Shown here piece after piece: positions 16,829 through 24,943 of a stretch of 64,000 nucleotides of DNA (positions within the stretch are counted from its first letter, which is position 1; every line of letters begins with the position of its first letter). The DNA is from Shewanella sp. 1CM18E (GTDB taxonomy: Bacteria; Pseudomonadota; Gammaproteobacteria; Enterobacterales; Shewanellaceae): NCBI RefSeq assembly GCF_023161665.1, contig NZ_JALNTW010000007.1:1-64000 (forward strand), read 5' to 3'. Both the position numbers and the translations under genes were made by a program. The notes below the pieces were generated by a model, which searched no databases, was not told where the DNA came from, and worked only from the letters and a program-made list of their open reading frames with translations.

Positions 16829-17869
16829 TTAAAAATCAATTCTAAAACCAATGCTGGCGATAGTGTCATCAAAGTCAGAGTATTGCTTAACATCAAACTG
16901 ACCAATTTCGGTATGCACACGAGTTGACTTTGATAAGCGATATTCTGCACCAACAGCCCAAGTAGACACTTCTGGAACTTCAGTTGCTGCAGCACCTAAC
17001 TTGTCATAAATACGATTGGCAATGACACCAGTACCCGAGTCATCTTGTCCGTATTGCGCTTTTAAGGTCAATTTATCTATTTGATATTTAGCGCTAATGA
17101 TAAAGCCATCGCCATCACGTTGCTGCCAATTATCTTTATTTGGATTTACGATTTCAGAAGTTTGGTACATAGTACCAAGCATCAGGTTGTTATATTTGTA
17201 TTGTGCAACAAGACGAGTACCTTTGATGTCTTCAACACCATCGGTATAAGCAGCAGCTAAATATAAGTCTCCGGTTTTGAATAACTTATCGCCATAGGTT
17301 AATGCAACTTGATAGTTACCATTATCACGACGAACATCATCTTCACCATAGTAGTTATCTTCTAGAATGTAGCTAGCACCGAATTGCAGCTTATTCCATT
17401 TTACTGTTTTATATTCTAGCGAGTCGCCCCAACGCTTATCGCCAGCAAACAAACGGTCATGCTTTAACGAATACATGTCCATCGCATCAGATGTACCTTT
17501 AGCCATCTTAAATACTGGATCGATTCGACCTGCCGCAAGTTGACCTACAGTTGAATGCTTTATCCCTAAAAATGTTGGTCGTGCAGAAAAAGGATTATTG
17601 TTCTTACCTTCGCTAGCTCCGTTAACACCCACTTCGATTTGGTAAAAAACGGTAAAATCTTGATTAAGTGCTGCGTTGCCTTTAACACCTAGACGACTCC
17701 AGTTATTTTCTAGAATCGTGCCGCTCTTACCACTATGAGTTGCACTGCCACTATCTGAATTGGTAACTGAGTAATCAATACGACCATAAAACTTATAAGC
17801 ATCAGCCATAACACTTGGTGAGGCCATAATTGCAGCAGCAAGCAAAGTTAGTTTAACTGTTTTCATCAT
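16829..17869 (-). CDS. Outer-membrane general porin
   Basis: A 346-aa trimeric-type porin of the Gram-negative porin family. A signal peptide (MKTVKLTLLAAAIMASPSVMA) precedes YKFYGRIDYSV, the typical first strand, and the protein ends IASIGFRIDF with the C-terminal Phe used by the BAM complex. The segment VFYQIEVGVNG and the alternating amphipathic strands fit a 16-strand barrel. It lies 80 bp downstream of the flavinylated lipoprotein gene on the same strand, with an inverted repeat between them, so it is probably part of the same redox operon and may admit the substrate. Confidence 0.9.
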   Translation of the reverse strand: MMKTVKLTLLAAAIMASPSVMADAYKFYGRIDYSVTNSDSGSATHSGKSGTILENNWSRLGVKGNAALNQDFTVFYQIEVGVNGASEGKNNNPFSARPTFLGIKHSTVGQLAAGRIDPVFKMAKGTSDAMDMYSLKHDRLFAGDKRWGDSLEYKTVKWNKLQFGASYILEDNYYGEDDVRRDNGNYQVALTYGDKLFKTGDLYLAAAYTDGVEDIKGTRLVAQYKYNNLMLGTMYQTSEIVNPNKDNWQQRDGDGFIISAKYQIDKLTLKAQYGQDDSGTGVIANRIYDKLGAAATEVPEVSTWAVGAEYRLSKSTRVHTEIGQFDVKQYSDFDDTIASIGFRIDF

Positions 17870-17902
17870 CTATTCTCTTAATATATAAAACTTAAAAGTA
17901 AG

Positions 17903-17936
17903 ACGACTCCCTAATACTTCGACATCTGGGAGTCGT
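17903..17936. repeat. 9-bp inverted repeat between lipoprotein and porin genes
   Basis: ACGACTCCC and GGGAGTCGT flank a 16-base loop in the 80-bp gap. There is no T-run in the direction of transcription, so an mRNA processing or stability hairpin that tunes porin expression is more likely than a terminator. Confidence 0.45.
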
Positions 17937-17949
17937 GCATTAGGGCTAT

Positions 17950-19293
17950 TTATTGTTTTTTATGTTCTAGGATCATGCCGTCCTGGCGCATTTCTTTATA
18001 CAAAACCTCAGCTAAATTTAGGTAGTTATCCCAAGAGTTTGAGCGTTTTGTAAAACCTGTTGCGGCGTAACTGCCAGTGTCGCCAGTTGCAGGTAGATCA
18101 TCAATCATGAAAAGTGAGCCACCTTGTTGAAGGTGCGCATTTAGCCCATCGATCATCACGTTAAAACCGATACGAGCTGGCTCTACATAATTAATAGATT
18201 CGTACTTTGATTGACGATAGAATTTCTTTTGTGATGCATCTTTAATTTGAGCCTTTTCATCAGCGAAGATTTCATCATAATGCGCTTTGGTGATTTGCTT
18301 AGTGTCGGTATCAACAACAATACGTAGCATCGCGGTTACACCGGTCCACTTGCCTTTAGCATCCATTAACTTTTCAGCTTGTTGATAGAATCTTTGATTG
18401 CTACCTTCTCCATTAATTTTTGCATGGATCTTTGCAGTTAATGGAACCATCGATTGTTGAATGCTGTTTGATGCACCAGCCACAACATCAATACCTAAAT
18501 ACTTAAGGCGATTTGGCTCTTTAAGCTTGTTGCCTAACTTAGCGTCGTATTCTGGATTTAGGTCAAAAGTTAACTTGTCCTGCTCAACCATTAACTTTTC
18601 CATGGTTAACGCTGACTGAACCCAGGCCGTTCCCTTTTTCTTACCCATTGAAAAATTGTATTCAGACATACGCTTAGGCACGTTTTGGTATAAACGCGTG
18701 TAATAATTTGGACGACCGCTTTCGTTAAACTCAGCAAAAATCACGTTTTTAGCATTGTTAAGTTCAGTAACTATTGCGACACTGCCCATGTGGCCTTGGC
18801 GGAAGCGCGCTTCTTCGTAGTAGTAGTCGCCTTTGATTAAGCCTAGATCCGGTTGAATAGACCACTTAAGTTTAAAGTTATCGTCAGCACTTTCTTCTTT
18901 AGCACCAACCGCAACGTATTCTGGTTGACTACCATTTGCTCTTGGTAAAGAGTTAATAGCTTCTAAAATACCGTTTGAAGAATAGGTTGCGCCAGATACC
19001 GCATCAATTCCCTCATGGCCATTTTTTGCAACGACCTGAGACAATAAACGCTCTGCGTTTAAATACAGTGATTCTGTTTCGTTATGAGATTTGGTTTTTA
19101 TATCTACGATATGACCATTTTCAACTTCAACGGTTAAGGTGATCAGGCCTTTCTTGCCCTTAGCTGACACATCGTGAGTACCATCAGCATACTTGCCCTG
19201 CTCCATTGTTGTTGAACAACCAGCCAGAGTCATGGTGGCAAAAAGTACAGCGCCACTAATTATGGATTTATTGAATGTTTTTAAGCTTTTCAT
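17950..19293 (-). CDS. FMN-binding (flavinylated) lipoprotein
   Basis: A 447-aa secreted redox protein. The lipobox LAGC gives a modified Cys26. Residues 32-115 form an FMN-binding domain (PF04205-like: GTHDVSAKGKKGLITLTV) ending in the ApbE target motif SGATYSS (100-106), where Thr103 should carry covalent FMN. A second, related half follows and has a degenerate copy AGASNS (272-277) without the acceptor pattern, and TAMLRIVVDTDTKQI at about 333 suggests repeated folds. It is divergent from apbE, which would flavinylate it, and upstream of a porin. No cytochrome or dehydrogenase domain is present, so the electron partner is unknown. It may act in periplasmic or outer-membrane electron transfer. 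Confidence 0.85.
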   Translation of the reverse strand: MKSLKTFNKSIISGAVLFATMTLAGCSTTMEQGKYADGTHDVSAKGKKGLITLTVEVENGHIVDIKTKSHNETESLYLNAERLLSQVVAKNGHEGIDAVSGATYSSNGILEAINSLPRANGSQPEYVAVGAKEESADDNFKLKWSIQPDLGLIKGDYYYEEARFRQGHMGSVAIVTELNNAKNVIFAEFNESGRPNYYTRLYQNVPKRMSEYNFSMGKKKGTAWVQSALTMEKLMVEQDKLTFDLNPEYDAKLGNKLKEPNRLKYLGIDVVAGASNSIQQSMVPLTAKIHAKINGEGSNQRFYQQAEKLMDAKGKWTGVTAMLRIVVDTDTKQITKAHYDEIFADEKAQIKDASQKKFYRQSKYESINYVEPARIGFNVMIDGLNAHLQQGGSLFMIDDLPATGDTGSYAATGFTKRSNSWDNYLNLAEVLYKEMRQDGMILEHKKQ

Positions 19294-19355
19294 TTTGTCA
19301 GCCTTAATGGGTTATTTCATTAAGGCCAGAATATAAGGATTAAATTTCTCCACAA

Positions 19356-19371
19356 TTGCGGAAATCCGCAA
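19356..19371. promoter_or_regulatory. Predicted response-regulator operator 1
   Basis: TTGCGGA-AA-TCCGCAA is a perfect palindrome in the divergent region between the flavinylated lipoprotein and apbE. A near copy lies upstream of the sensor kinase gene at 20835-20850. The TtrR-like regulator encoded next to it is the natural candidate binder. Confidence 0.6.
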
Positions 19372-19466
19372 CTGGCATATCTAAGTTGCAGTTTTTTGAC
19401 TTGGTTAACAATTATTAATACCGCAGATTATAATTTTAGATAATTATGTTATTCATCTAACCCATA

Positions 19467-20675
19467 ATGTCATTGTTAACTTTTATTATGAAGCTTACCT
19501 CCATATTCATTTTAGTATCTAGTTTGTCTTGTGGGTTTATCTACAACGCTCAGGCTTTAGAAAATAAAGATTTACCTGTAGCACCAGACTTTGAAGTTAT
19601 CAAAGTCGATACCAATGGGCAGCCGTACCAATGTAACAGCAATGCTATAGTTAGCACTAAGAATGGTGTATCTAATTTAACAACGCTGAAGTACTTTGGT
19701 ACATCGATTACGATTGATATCTATGACAATAATATTGATAACCTTGATAAGGTATTTTGCAATAGCTTAAATGTTATTCAGGAATATCACTACTTAGCAT
19801 CTAATTATAGTACTTACCCTCATGTTACAAATATAAAGTCGATTAATAATGCGCCAGAAAAATTACATCATATCGACCCTAAGTTAACCGAGCTAATTGA
19901 AGCAAGTATAGATTGGCATGCCAAGTCTGATGGTTATTTTAATATCGCACTTTCCCCTGTTATTGATATTTGGCGTAGTTATCGAGCTCAGTGCAAGGGG
20001 CAACGCAAGCTAGATGATAAGTGCGAAATTCCAACTAAAACTGAATTAAGCTCAGTCAAGCATTTAATAAATATAGATAATATAAAGTTAGATACAGTTA
20101 ACAACACCATACAAATGCAAGCAGGAATGAGTATCGATTTAGGCGGTGTGGCTAAAGGCTGGATGGCTGAAATGGTATATCGTCAGCTAAAAGCTGATGG
20201 TATTAACAACTTTATGATCAACGCTGGCGGCAATATTCGCCATTTTGGAGTACACCCTGAAGGCCGAAATTTTACAACAGCTATCGAAGATCCAATCTGC
20301 AAGAAGTTTAATAACTCTTTAAGCCAATGTTTAGATTTTAATGGCCAATACCATGAAGTAGTGACAGGACGAGATATAAGCTTGGTCTCTAGTGGTAATT
20401 ACTTACGCTATTATCGAGTACAAGGAAAAGAATATCACCATATAATCAATCCAAAAACGCTTTTTCCGAAAGCAACTGGTGTTGCAACAACGGTTGTAAT
20501 GAATAGCAACCATATTTATGCAGATATTATTTCTACAATGCTATTTTTAATGCCACTCGAAAGCGCCGTTAAATATGTTAACGAACATGATGAAGTTGAA
20601 GCTATTTGGTATTTGAATGATGATGGTGACAAAGTCATTAGTAATAACTTCAATAAATATAAACTTGAACTGTAA
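19467..20675 (+). CDS. apbE: ApbE: FAD:protein FMN transferase
   Basis: Transfers FMN from FAD to a Thr in extracytoplasmic FMN-binding domains. The 402-aa protein has a signal peptide (best from Met8, ending AQA), and the ApbE blocks DGYFNIALSPVIDIW (155-169), IDLGGVAKGWMAE (223-235), NAGGNIRHFG (252-261) and HHIINPKT, which form the Mg and FAD site. It is somewhat longer than E. coli ApbE because of Cys-containing insertions near residues 175-190 and 275-290. No good ribosome site is seen at ATG 19467 or ATG 19488. The divergent neighbour with SGATYSS is its obvious substrate. Confidence 0.92.
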   Translation: MSLLTFIMKLTSIFILVSSLSCGFIYNAQALENKDLPVAPDFEVIKVDTNGQPYQCNSNAIVSTKNGVSNLTTLKYFGTSITIDIYDNNIDNLDKVFCNSLNVIQEYHYLASNYSTYPHVTNIKSINNAPEKLHHIDPKLTELIEASIDWHAKSDGYFNIALSPVIDIWRSYRAQCKGQRKLDDKCEIPTKTELSSVKHLINIDNIKLDTVNNTIQMQAGMSIDLGGVAKGWMAEMVYRQLKADGINNFMINAGGNIRHFGVHPEGRNFTTAIEDPICKKFNNSLSQCLDFNGQYHEVVTGRDISLVSSGNYLRYYRVQGKEYHHIINPKTLFPKATGVATTVVMNSNHIYADIISTMLFLMPLESAVKYVNEHDEVEAIWYLNDDGDKVISNNFNKYKLEL

Positions 20676-20707
20676 ATGCCTTATTATTTTTATATTTAAC
20701 TTTCCAC

Positions 20708-20735
20708 CACGGCTGATTAATACAAATCAGCCGTG
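20708..20735 (+). terminator. Hairpin after apbE
   Basis: CACGGCTGATT and AATCAGCCGTG form an 11-bp stem 33 bp after the apbE stop; the following run is weak (GAAATATAAAA), so it may be a poor terminator. Confidence 0.5.
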
Positions 20736-20834
20736 AAATATAAAACAAAATTATATCTATCACGATTAACAGCAAGTAATAAGAAATATAAAATCTGCTG
20801 TAAGATTATAATTAACATTAAATATTTATCCTGT

Positions 20835-20850
20835 AGCGGTTTTCCGCAAC
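20835..20850. promoter_or_regulatory. Predicted response-regulator operator 2
   Basis: TAGCGGTTTTCCGCAA; on the other strand TTGCGGAAAACCGCTA, 14 of 16 positions equal to the palindrome at 19356-19371. It lies about 100 bp upstream of the sensor kinase, so the two-component genes are probably autoregulated. Confidence 0.55.
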
Positions 20851-20951
20851 ACTTTCAATTTTGTGACTCGCTTCACTTAGCACGCTGTTTATTTCTACAA
20901 ACTTCTATAATGAAGTCATAATACACAGGTATTTTCTCGATAAAGCCACAA

Positions 20952-22724
20952 ATGATAAAAACTTATCCTAAATCTATCGCTATCGCATGCCTTTCGTTAT
21001 TTGCATTCAATAGCTACGCCTTAGCTCAGAGCGATCCTATTCGAGTGGGCGTATTGGCTTTTACCCATACAGACAGCGTAACTCAGCGCTGGCTTCCTAC
21101 AGTTGCTAGAATAGAAAAAGATCTTAATAGACCATTTGAGTTAGTTGCATTAACGCCAAGCGAATTAGACTCTAGCGTCGCTGAAGGAAAACTCGATTTT
21201 TTAATCACCAATGCTTTGACAGGTGTAAGCTATAAAAAGGATTTTGGCACCACGAGTTTGCTGACATTAGTCCCGCAAGGAAATAACGAGCCAACACGCT
21301 CGGTTGGCTCTGCGCTTATCACACGCGTTGATGAGCAAGTAAACAGTTTTACCGATCTAAAATCATTAACCGCAGTTTCTACTGACAAACAAGCTTTTGG
21401 TGGCTTTCAAATCATGGCCGGTGAAATGGCGCACAATCAGCTCAACCCATTTAAAGATTTTAAGAGTCTTGAATTTGTCGGTTTTCCACAACAAAAATTA
21501 TTACAACTGGTTATTAGTGGCAAAGCTGATATGGCGATTTTACCAACATGTGTATTAGAGCAAGCACTAAGCAGTGGATATATTCCAGCTAATAGCCTCA
21601 AGGTAGTACTCACTAAACCGACTACGAGTTTTCACTGCCAAACTTCTAGTGAATTATACCCCTATTATTCATTTTCTAAGTTAGGCAAAACCGACCACCG
21701 CCTAGCCACTGAGGTTATTAAGTCACTGTTAAATATAAAACCTAGCGACCAAGCTGCGGTAATTGGCCGTTATGAAGCCTGGTCTGCTACCGTAAATGAT
21801 AGCCATGTATTTACACTGTTAAAGCAATTACAACAGTGGCCTTTTGTGACCAATTGGACCTCTATATTCAGAAGCGCCATGCCTTGGGCAATCGTCATTT
21901 CAATTTTGCTGTTTTTCGGCTACGTCCACCACCTACGCGTGAAAAGAATGGTGGTTATTCGTACTCGCGATCTACAGCAAGAAATCACTCAACATACACA
22001 AACCCAAAAAGCATTACTTGAGCAAACCAAGCAGTTTTATAAAGCTCAACGTGTTTTGTTAACCGGGGAAATGGCTTCAGGCATTGCTCACGAGTTAAAT
22101 CAGCCTTTAGCTGGGATCCGCTATCTCACTCAAGGATGCATTTACCGTTTATCTGACGAGCAAACAGAGCTTAAAGAAGCGATGAACAAGGCAATACAAC
22201 AAGTAGATAGAGCCCAGTCAACGATAAAGCGCTTTAGGCATTTTTGTCAGCAACCTAGTGTTATGACTGAGTGCAACTTAAACCTAGTGTTAGAAGAAAC
22301 ACTTAGTTTGATGGCACCCGAGTTTCTTAGAATGCATTTGACGCCCAAGCTTGTCAGTGAGCCGGTGGATTTAATTGCCGACCCTAGCCTGTTACAGCAA
22401 GTATTTGTCAATATCATCCGTAATGCATTAGATGCTATGGCTGACGCAGAACAACCTTATCTTGCAATAAGTCTGATAAAGCATCCTCACAAGGTCACTA
22501 TCGCTTTTGAAGACCATGGTACTGGTTTAAGTGAAACCGCGTTAGAAAGGCTCTTTTTTCCGTTTGAAACCTCAAAAGAGAATGGCTTAGGTCTCGGCAT
22601 GATAATTTGTAAACGGATTATTGAAGAGCATGATGGTGAAATCTACGCAGTAAACAACCTAGATGAACACCAGCAGGTTACAGGGTTAACCATCTCTATT
22701 TCTTTACCGATCAAGGAGTCTTAA
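20952..22724 (+). CDS. TtrS-like sensor histidine kinase
   Basis: A 590-aa inner-membrane kinase. A signal (1-25) leads into a periplasmic PhnD/TtrS-type binding domain (about 30-295), one membrane segment (309-327), a coiled region, a HisKA domain with phospho-acceptor His380 in GIAHELNQPLAG, and an HATPase domain (NIIRNALDAM; GLGLGMIICKRI). TtrS senses tetrathionate in Salmonella, but the ligand pocket here cannot be read and the neighbours are a flavoprotein cluster, not tetrathionate reductase, so another electron acceptor is likely. The response-regulator gene starts 1 nt after its stop. Confidence 0.9.
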   Translation: MIKTYPKSIAIACLSLFAFNSYALAQSDPIRVGVLAFTHTDSVTQRWLPTVARIEKDLNRPFELVALTPSELDSSVAEGKLDFLITNALTGVSYKKDFGTTSLLTLVPQGNNEPTRSVGSALITRVDEQVNSFTDLKSLTAVSTDKQAFGGFQIMAGEMAHNQLNPFKDFKSLEFVGFPQQKLLQLVISGKADMAILPTCVLEQALSSGYIPANSLKVVLTKPTTSFHCQTSSELYPYYSFSKLGKTDHRLATEVIKSLLNIKPSDQAAVIGRYEAWSATVNDSHVFTLLKQLQQWPFVTNWTSIFRSAMPWAIVISILLFFGYVHHLRVKRMVVIRTRDLQQEITQHTQTQKALLEQTKQFYKAQRVLLTGEMASGIAHELNQPLAGIRYLTQGCIYRLSDEQTELKEAMNKAIQQVDRAQSTIKRFRHFCQQPSVMTECNLNLVLEETLSLMAPEFLRMHLTPKLVSEPVDLIADPSLLQQVFVNIIRNALDAMADAEQPYLAISLIKHPHKVTIAFEDHGTGLSETALERLFFPFETSKENGLGLGMIICKRIIEEHDGEIYAVNNLDEHQQVTGLTISISLPIKES

Positions 22725-22725
22725 A

Positions 22726-23325
22726 TTGACCCAACTGTATCTTGTTGATGACGATCAAGCAGTGCTAGATTCTTTAACTTGGATGTTAAACGGCCTCGGC
22801 TATCAACCTCAAGGTTTTTTATCTGCCGATAATTTTTTAAAGCAGGTTGATATTCATAGCGAAGGTATTGCAATACTTGATGTGCAAATGCCAGGTATGG
22901 ACGGTAGCGCTCTACTCAGTCATTTGACTAAGTCACAAAGCCCTATCGCAGTGATCATGTTAAGCGGTCACGGCAATATCGCCATGGCAGTACAAGCGAT
23001 TCAAAAAGGTGCGTTAGATTTTTTAGAAAAGCCGGTTGATGGTGACAAACTAGTCAATTTACTTGAACAAGCAAACTTGCAAACCAAACTTAATGTACAG
23101 CGCAAAACCGAGCGAGATCTCCTCAGTTGCAAATTGGCTACGCTAACAGCCAGAGAACTTGAGGTGATGGAGAAAGTACTTGAAGGCAAGCTTAATAAAG
23201 TGATTGCTGCAGAGCTGAATATTGCCCAAAGAACATTAGAGTTACACCGTCAAAAAGTGATGCAAAAGATGCAGGTCAGCAACGTAGCTGAACTTGCCTT
23301 TTTAATGGGTAAAAATGTCGAATAA
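22726..23325 (+). CDS. FixJ/TtrR-like response regulator
   Basis: A 199-aa transcription regulator. The receiver domain has the acidic DDD at 8-10, phospho-acceptor Asp52 in LDVQMPGMDG and Lys about 102 (EKPVDG). The C-terminal LuxR-type helix-turn-helix is LTARELEVMEKVLEGKLNKVIA... through residues 140-195. It starts with TTG; the AAGGAG ribosome site lies inside the kinase 3' end, indicating translational coupling. It should act on the two related TTGCGGAAA palindromes upstream of this operon and of the flavinylated lipoprotein/apbE pair. Confidence 0.92.
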   Translation: MTQLYLVDDDQAVLDSLTWMLNGLGYQPQGFLSADNFLKQVDIHSEGIAILDVQMPGMDGSALLSHLTKSQSPIAVIMLSGHGNIAMAVQAIQKGALDFLEKPVDGDKLVNLLEQANLQTKLNVQRKTERDLLSCKLATLTARELEVMEKVLEGKLNKVIAAELNIAQRTLELHRQKVMQKMQVSNVAELAFLMGKNVE

Positions 23326-23385
23326 AAAGCAGTGCCTACTTTAATAATGCAATCGATTTGTGTATAAAAAATACATTTGAGGCCG

Positions 23386-23449
23386 AGATTTAGTGCTTTA
23401 GTTTTAATAACTTAGATTTAGTCGCTTAGATTTAGTAGCTTAGTTTTAA
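23386..23449. repeat. Imperfect tandem repeat, about 14-bp unit
   Basis: Degenerate direct copies of AGATTTAGTMGCTT with TAGTTTTA variants in a short intergenic stretch after the response regulator. No gene is involved. Confidence 0.6.
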
Positions 23450-23521
23450 AGGGCGAATTTGAGAACTAAATTCAAAAACAGTAAATCAAACCGACCAATT
23501 TAAATAAGCACATACGTTAAA

Positions 23522-23884
23522 TTAAGCAATACGACTGCCTGGGCTACGAACTAAGTTGGCCCAGGAAGCACAAAACTCCCAACCTTTATCCTTGCATACT
23601 AAACCCGCTTTATAACGACTCTTCGCGTAAGTAGCATCACTTAGGTTAATGGGCTGCACCTCATGGCTTAATTGGGCTATATGCGTATCTTGGTGTTCTG
23701 AGGTCGATGCTTGCAGCCAGCTATAAATGCCGGCGATAAGTGCAAACGACATAGTCAATGTAGGCAAAATTAAGCGATAAAAACTCGGCTTTGCGTGATT
23801 TGGTTCAGCCAACCGCATGTTAAGGCTTACAAATATTTTGCCTTGCATCCATTCGTTGAGCATTTTCGCAGTCATTGACGGCAT
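23522..23884 (-). CDS. Single-span membrane protein of unknown function
   Basis: A 120-aa protein with a basic cytoplasmic N terminus, one hydrophobic segment (about residues 39-57, LILPTLTMSFALIAGIYSW) and a periplasmic C-terminal part with two Cys (LVCKDKGWEFCASW) that could pair. The ATG at 23884 was chosen for its AAGGA seven nt upstream; the frame opens 20 codons earlier without one. No family recognised. It lies alone, convergent to the response-regulator operon. Confidence 0.6.
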   Translation of the reverse strand: MPSMTAKMLNEWMQGKIFVSLNMRLAEPNHAKPSFYRLILPTLTMSFALIAGIYSWLQASTSEHQDTHIAQLSHEVQPINLSDATYAKSRYKAGLVCKDKGWEFCASWANLVRSPGSRIA

Positions 23885-24056
23885 TAAACATCCTTTTATT
23901 CGCCTAATTAACAACCATAATAGCGTAAATTCGAGCGAACTCAACTTGTTACACTAATTGATAATGTTATCGTGCCTCCTAGGTGAACCAATAACTTAGC
24001 TTTGTATAAAGAAGGATGGCTCCCTCATATACATTTTATTTGGTTTTTAAGGGCGA

Positions 24057-24812
24057 CTAGTCGTTTTTCAGCGCCTTTAGCATTGCATCATTATACACAG
24101 AGGTTAATTGCTCTATTGCGCCAGCTTCTCGCACATTACGGCTCCGGCCTTTCAATGAAGATTCAACAAACAAGGCAAACCATGCTTCAAGCGCTGCACC
24201 GTTGTGTGGCTCTCCTGCAGCGCTCAAGGCAAGTGCTGCAACCTCTGCTGTACCAAGTTGAAAATCACGTGCACCTTTTCTTAATGCATAAGAAGCGGTG
24301 GTTTCAGGTGAAAAGGAAAACAACGGCAAATGGTGTAGATATTCGCTTTTTCTAAACATTTTAATGGCTTCACGCCAACTGCCATCTAAGATAATAAAAA
24401 GCGGCTTTTTTCCACCAAGACAATCATCTTTTGAAACCTTGTTAAATACCGCTTGGCCATCAACAGCATATTCAGCCGGAAAAATCACAAAAGGCTGATA
24501 CTGTGGATCGTTAATAATTGACAGCATCTTTCGGTTTGGATCGTTTCTTGACCAAATAAAAGCATGGGTATCAGGCACTAGATCAGCAATAAGTCTGCCG
24601 CTGTTGCTTGGCTTTAACACTTCATCGTCATACATCACCAATAAAAACGCCAGTTCACTATTAACTTGCTTACGCTTACTGCAGGTACAAAGGTGTTCTG
24701 CTAATAAGCAAGATTGACAACGAATGACGTTTTTACCTCTTGCCGTAAAAGGCCTAGAGGAAATCGCTTTTCTGTATTCATACAAGTTATGTACTGCATG
24801 TTTTGGCAACAT
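24057..24812 (-). CDS. tapT: DTW-domain tRNA-uridine aminocarboxypropyltransferase
   Basis: A 251-aa enzyme of the YfiP/TapT family that transfers the 3-amino-3-carboxypropyl group of S-adenosylmethionine to uridine (acp3U47 in E. coli tRNA). An N-terminal zinc knuckle is visible (CQSCLLAEHLCTC, 32-44), and the DTW-type signature is ILDGSWREA, followed by a C-terminal ALRKGARDFQLGTAEVAALAL. The extra 30 N-terminal residues before the knuckle are longer than usual. It is monocistronic. Confidence 0.85.
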   Translation of the reverse strand: MLPKHAVHNLYEYRKAISSRPFTARGKNVIRCQSCLLAEHLCTCSKRKQVNSELAFLLVMYDDEVLKPSNSGRLIADLVPDTHAFIWSRNDPNRKMLSIINDPQYQPFVIFPAEYAVDGQAVFNKVSKDDCLGGKKPLFIILDGSWREAIKMFRKSEYLHHLPLFSFSPETTASYALRKGARDFQLGTAEVAALALSAAGEPHNGAALEAWFALFVESSLKGRSRNVREAGAIEQLTSVYNDAMLKALKND

Positions 24813-24896
24813 CTTTGGGAACCTAAATTTTAATGCTTAAGTAAAACATTAACCTATAGCAAATTAAATTTGCCCGGCTATCGTTAGTGTTTGTAA

Positions 24897-24926
24897 AGCA
24901 AAAAGCCTGCACGAGGGCAGGCTTTA
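24897..24926 (-). terminator. Terminator of pssA
   Basis: Minus-strand hairpin GCCTGCCCTCGTGCAGGC followed by five T, about 18 bp after the pssA stop. Confidence 0.85.
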
Positions 24927-24943
24927 AATTGTAAACATTAAAG

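Noticed and set aside
20733-20921. 62-codon plus frame after apbE
   Set aside because: Lys/Ile-rich, no ribosome site, and contains the predicted operator.
24002-24355. 117-codon plus frame opposite tapT
   Set aside because: Mirror of the DTW gene; product lacks coding features.
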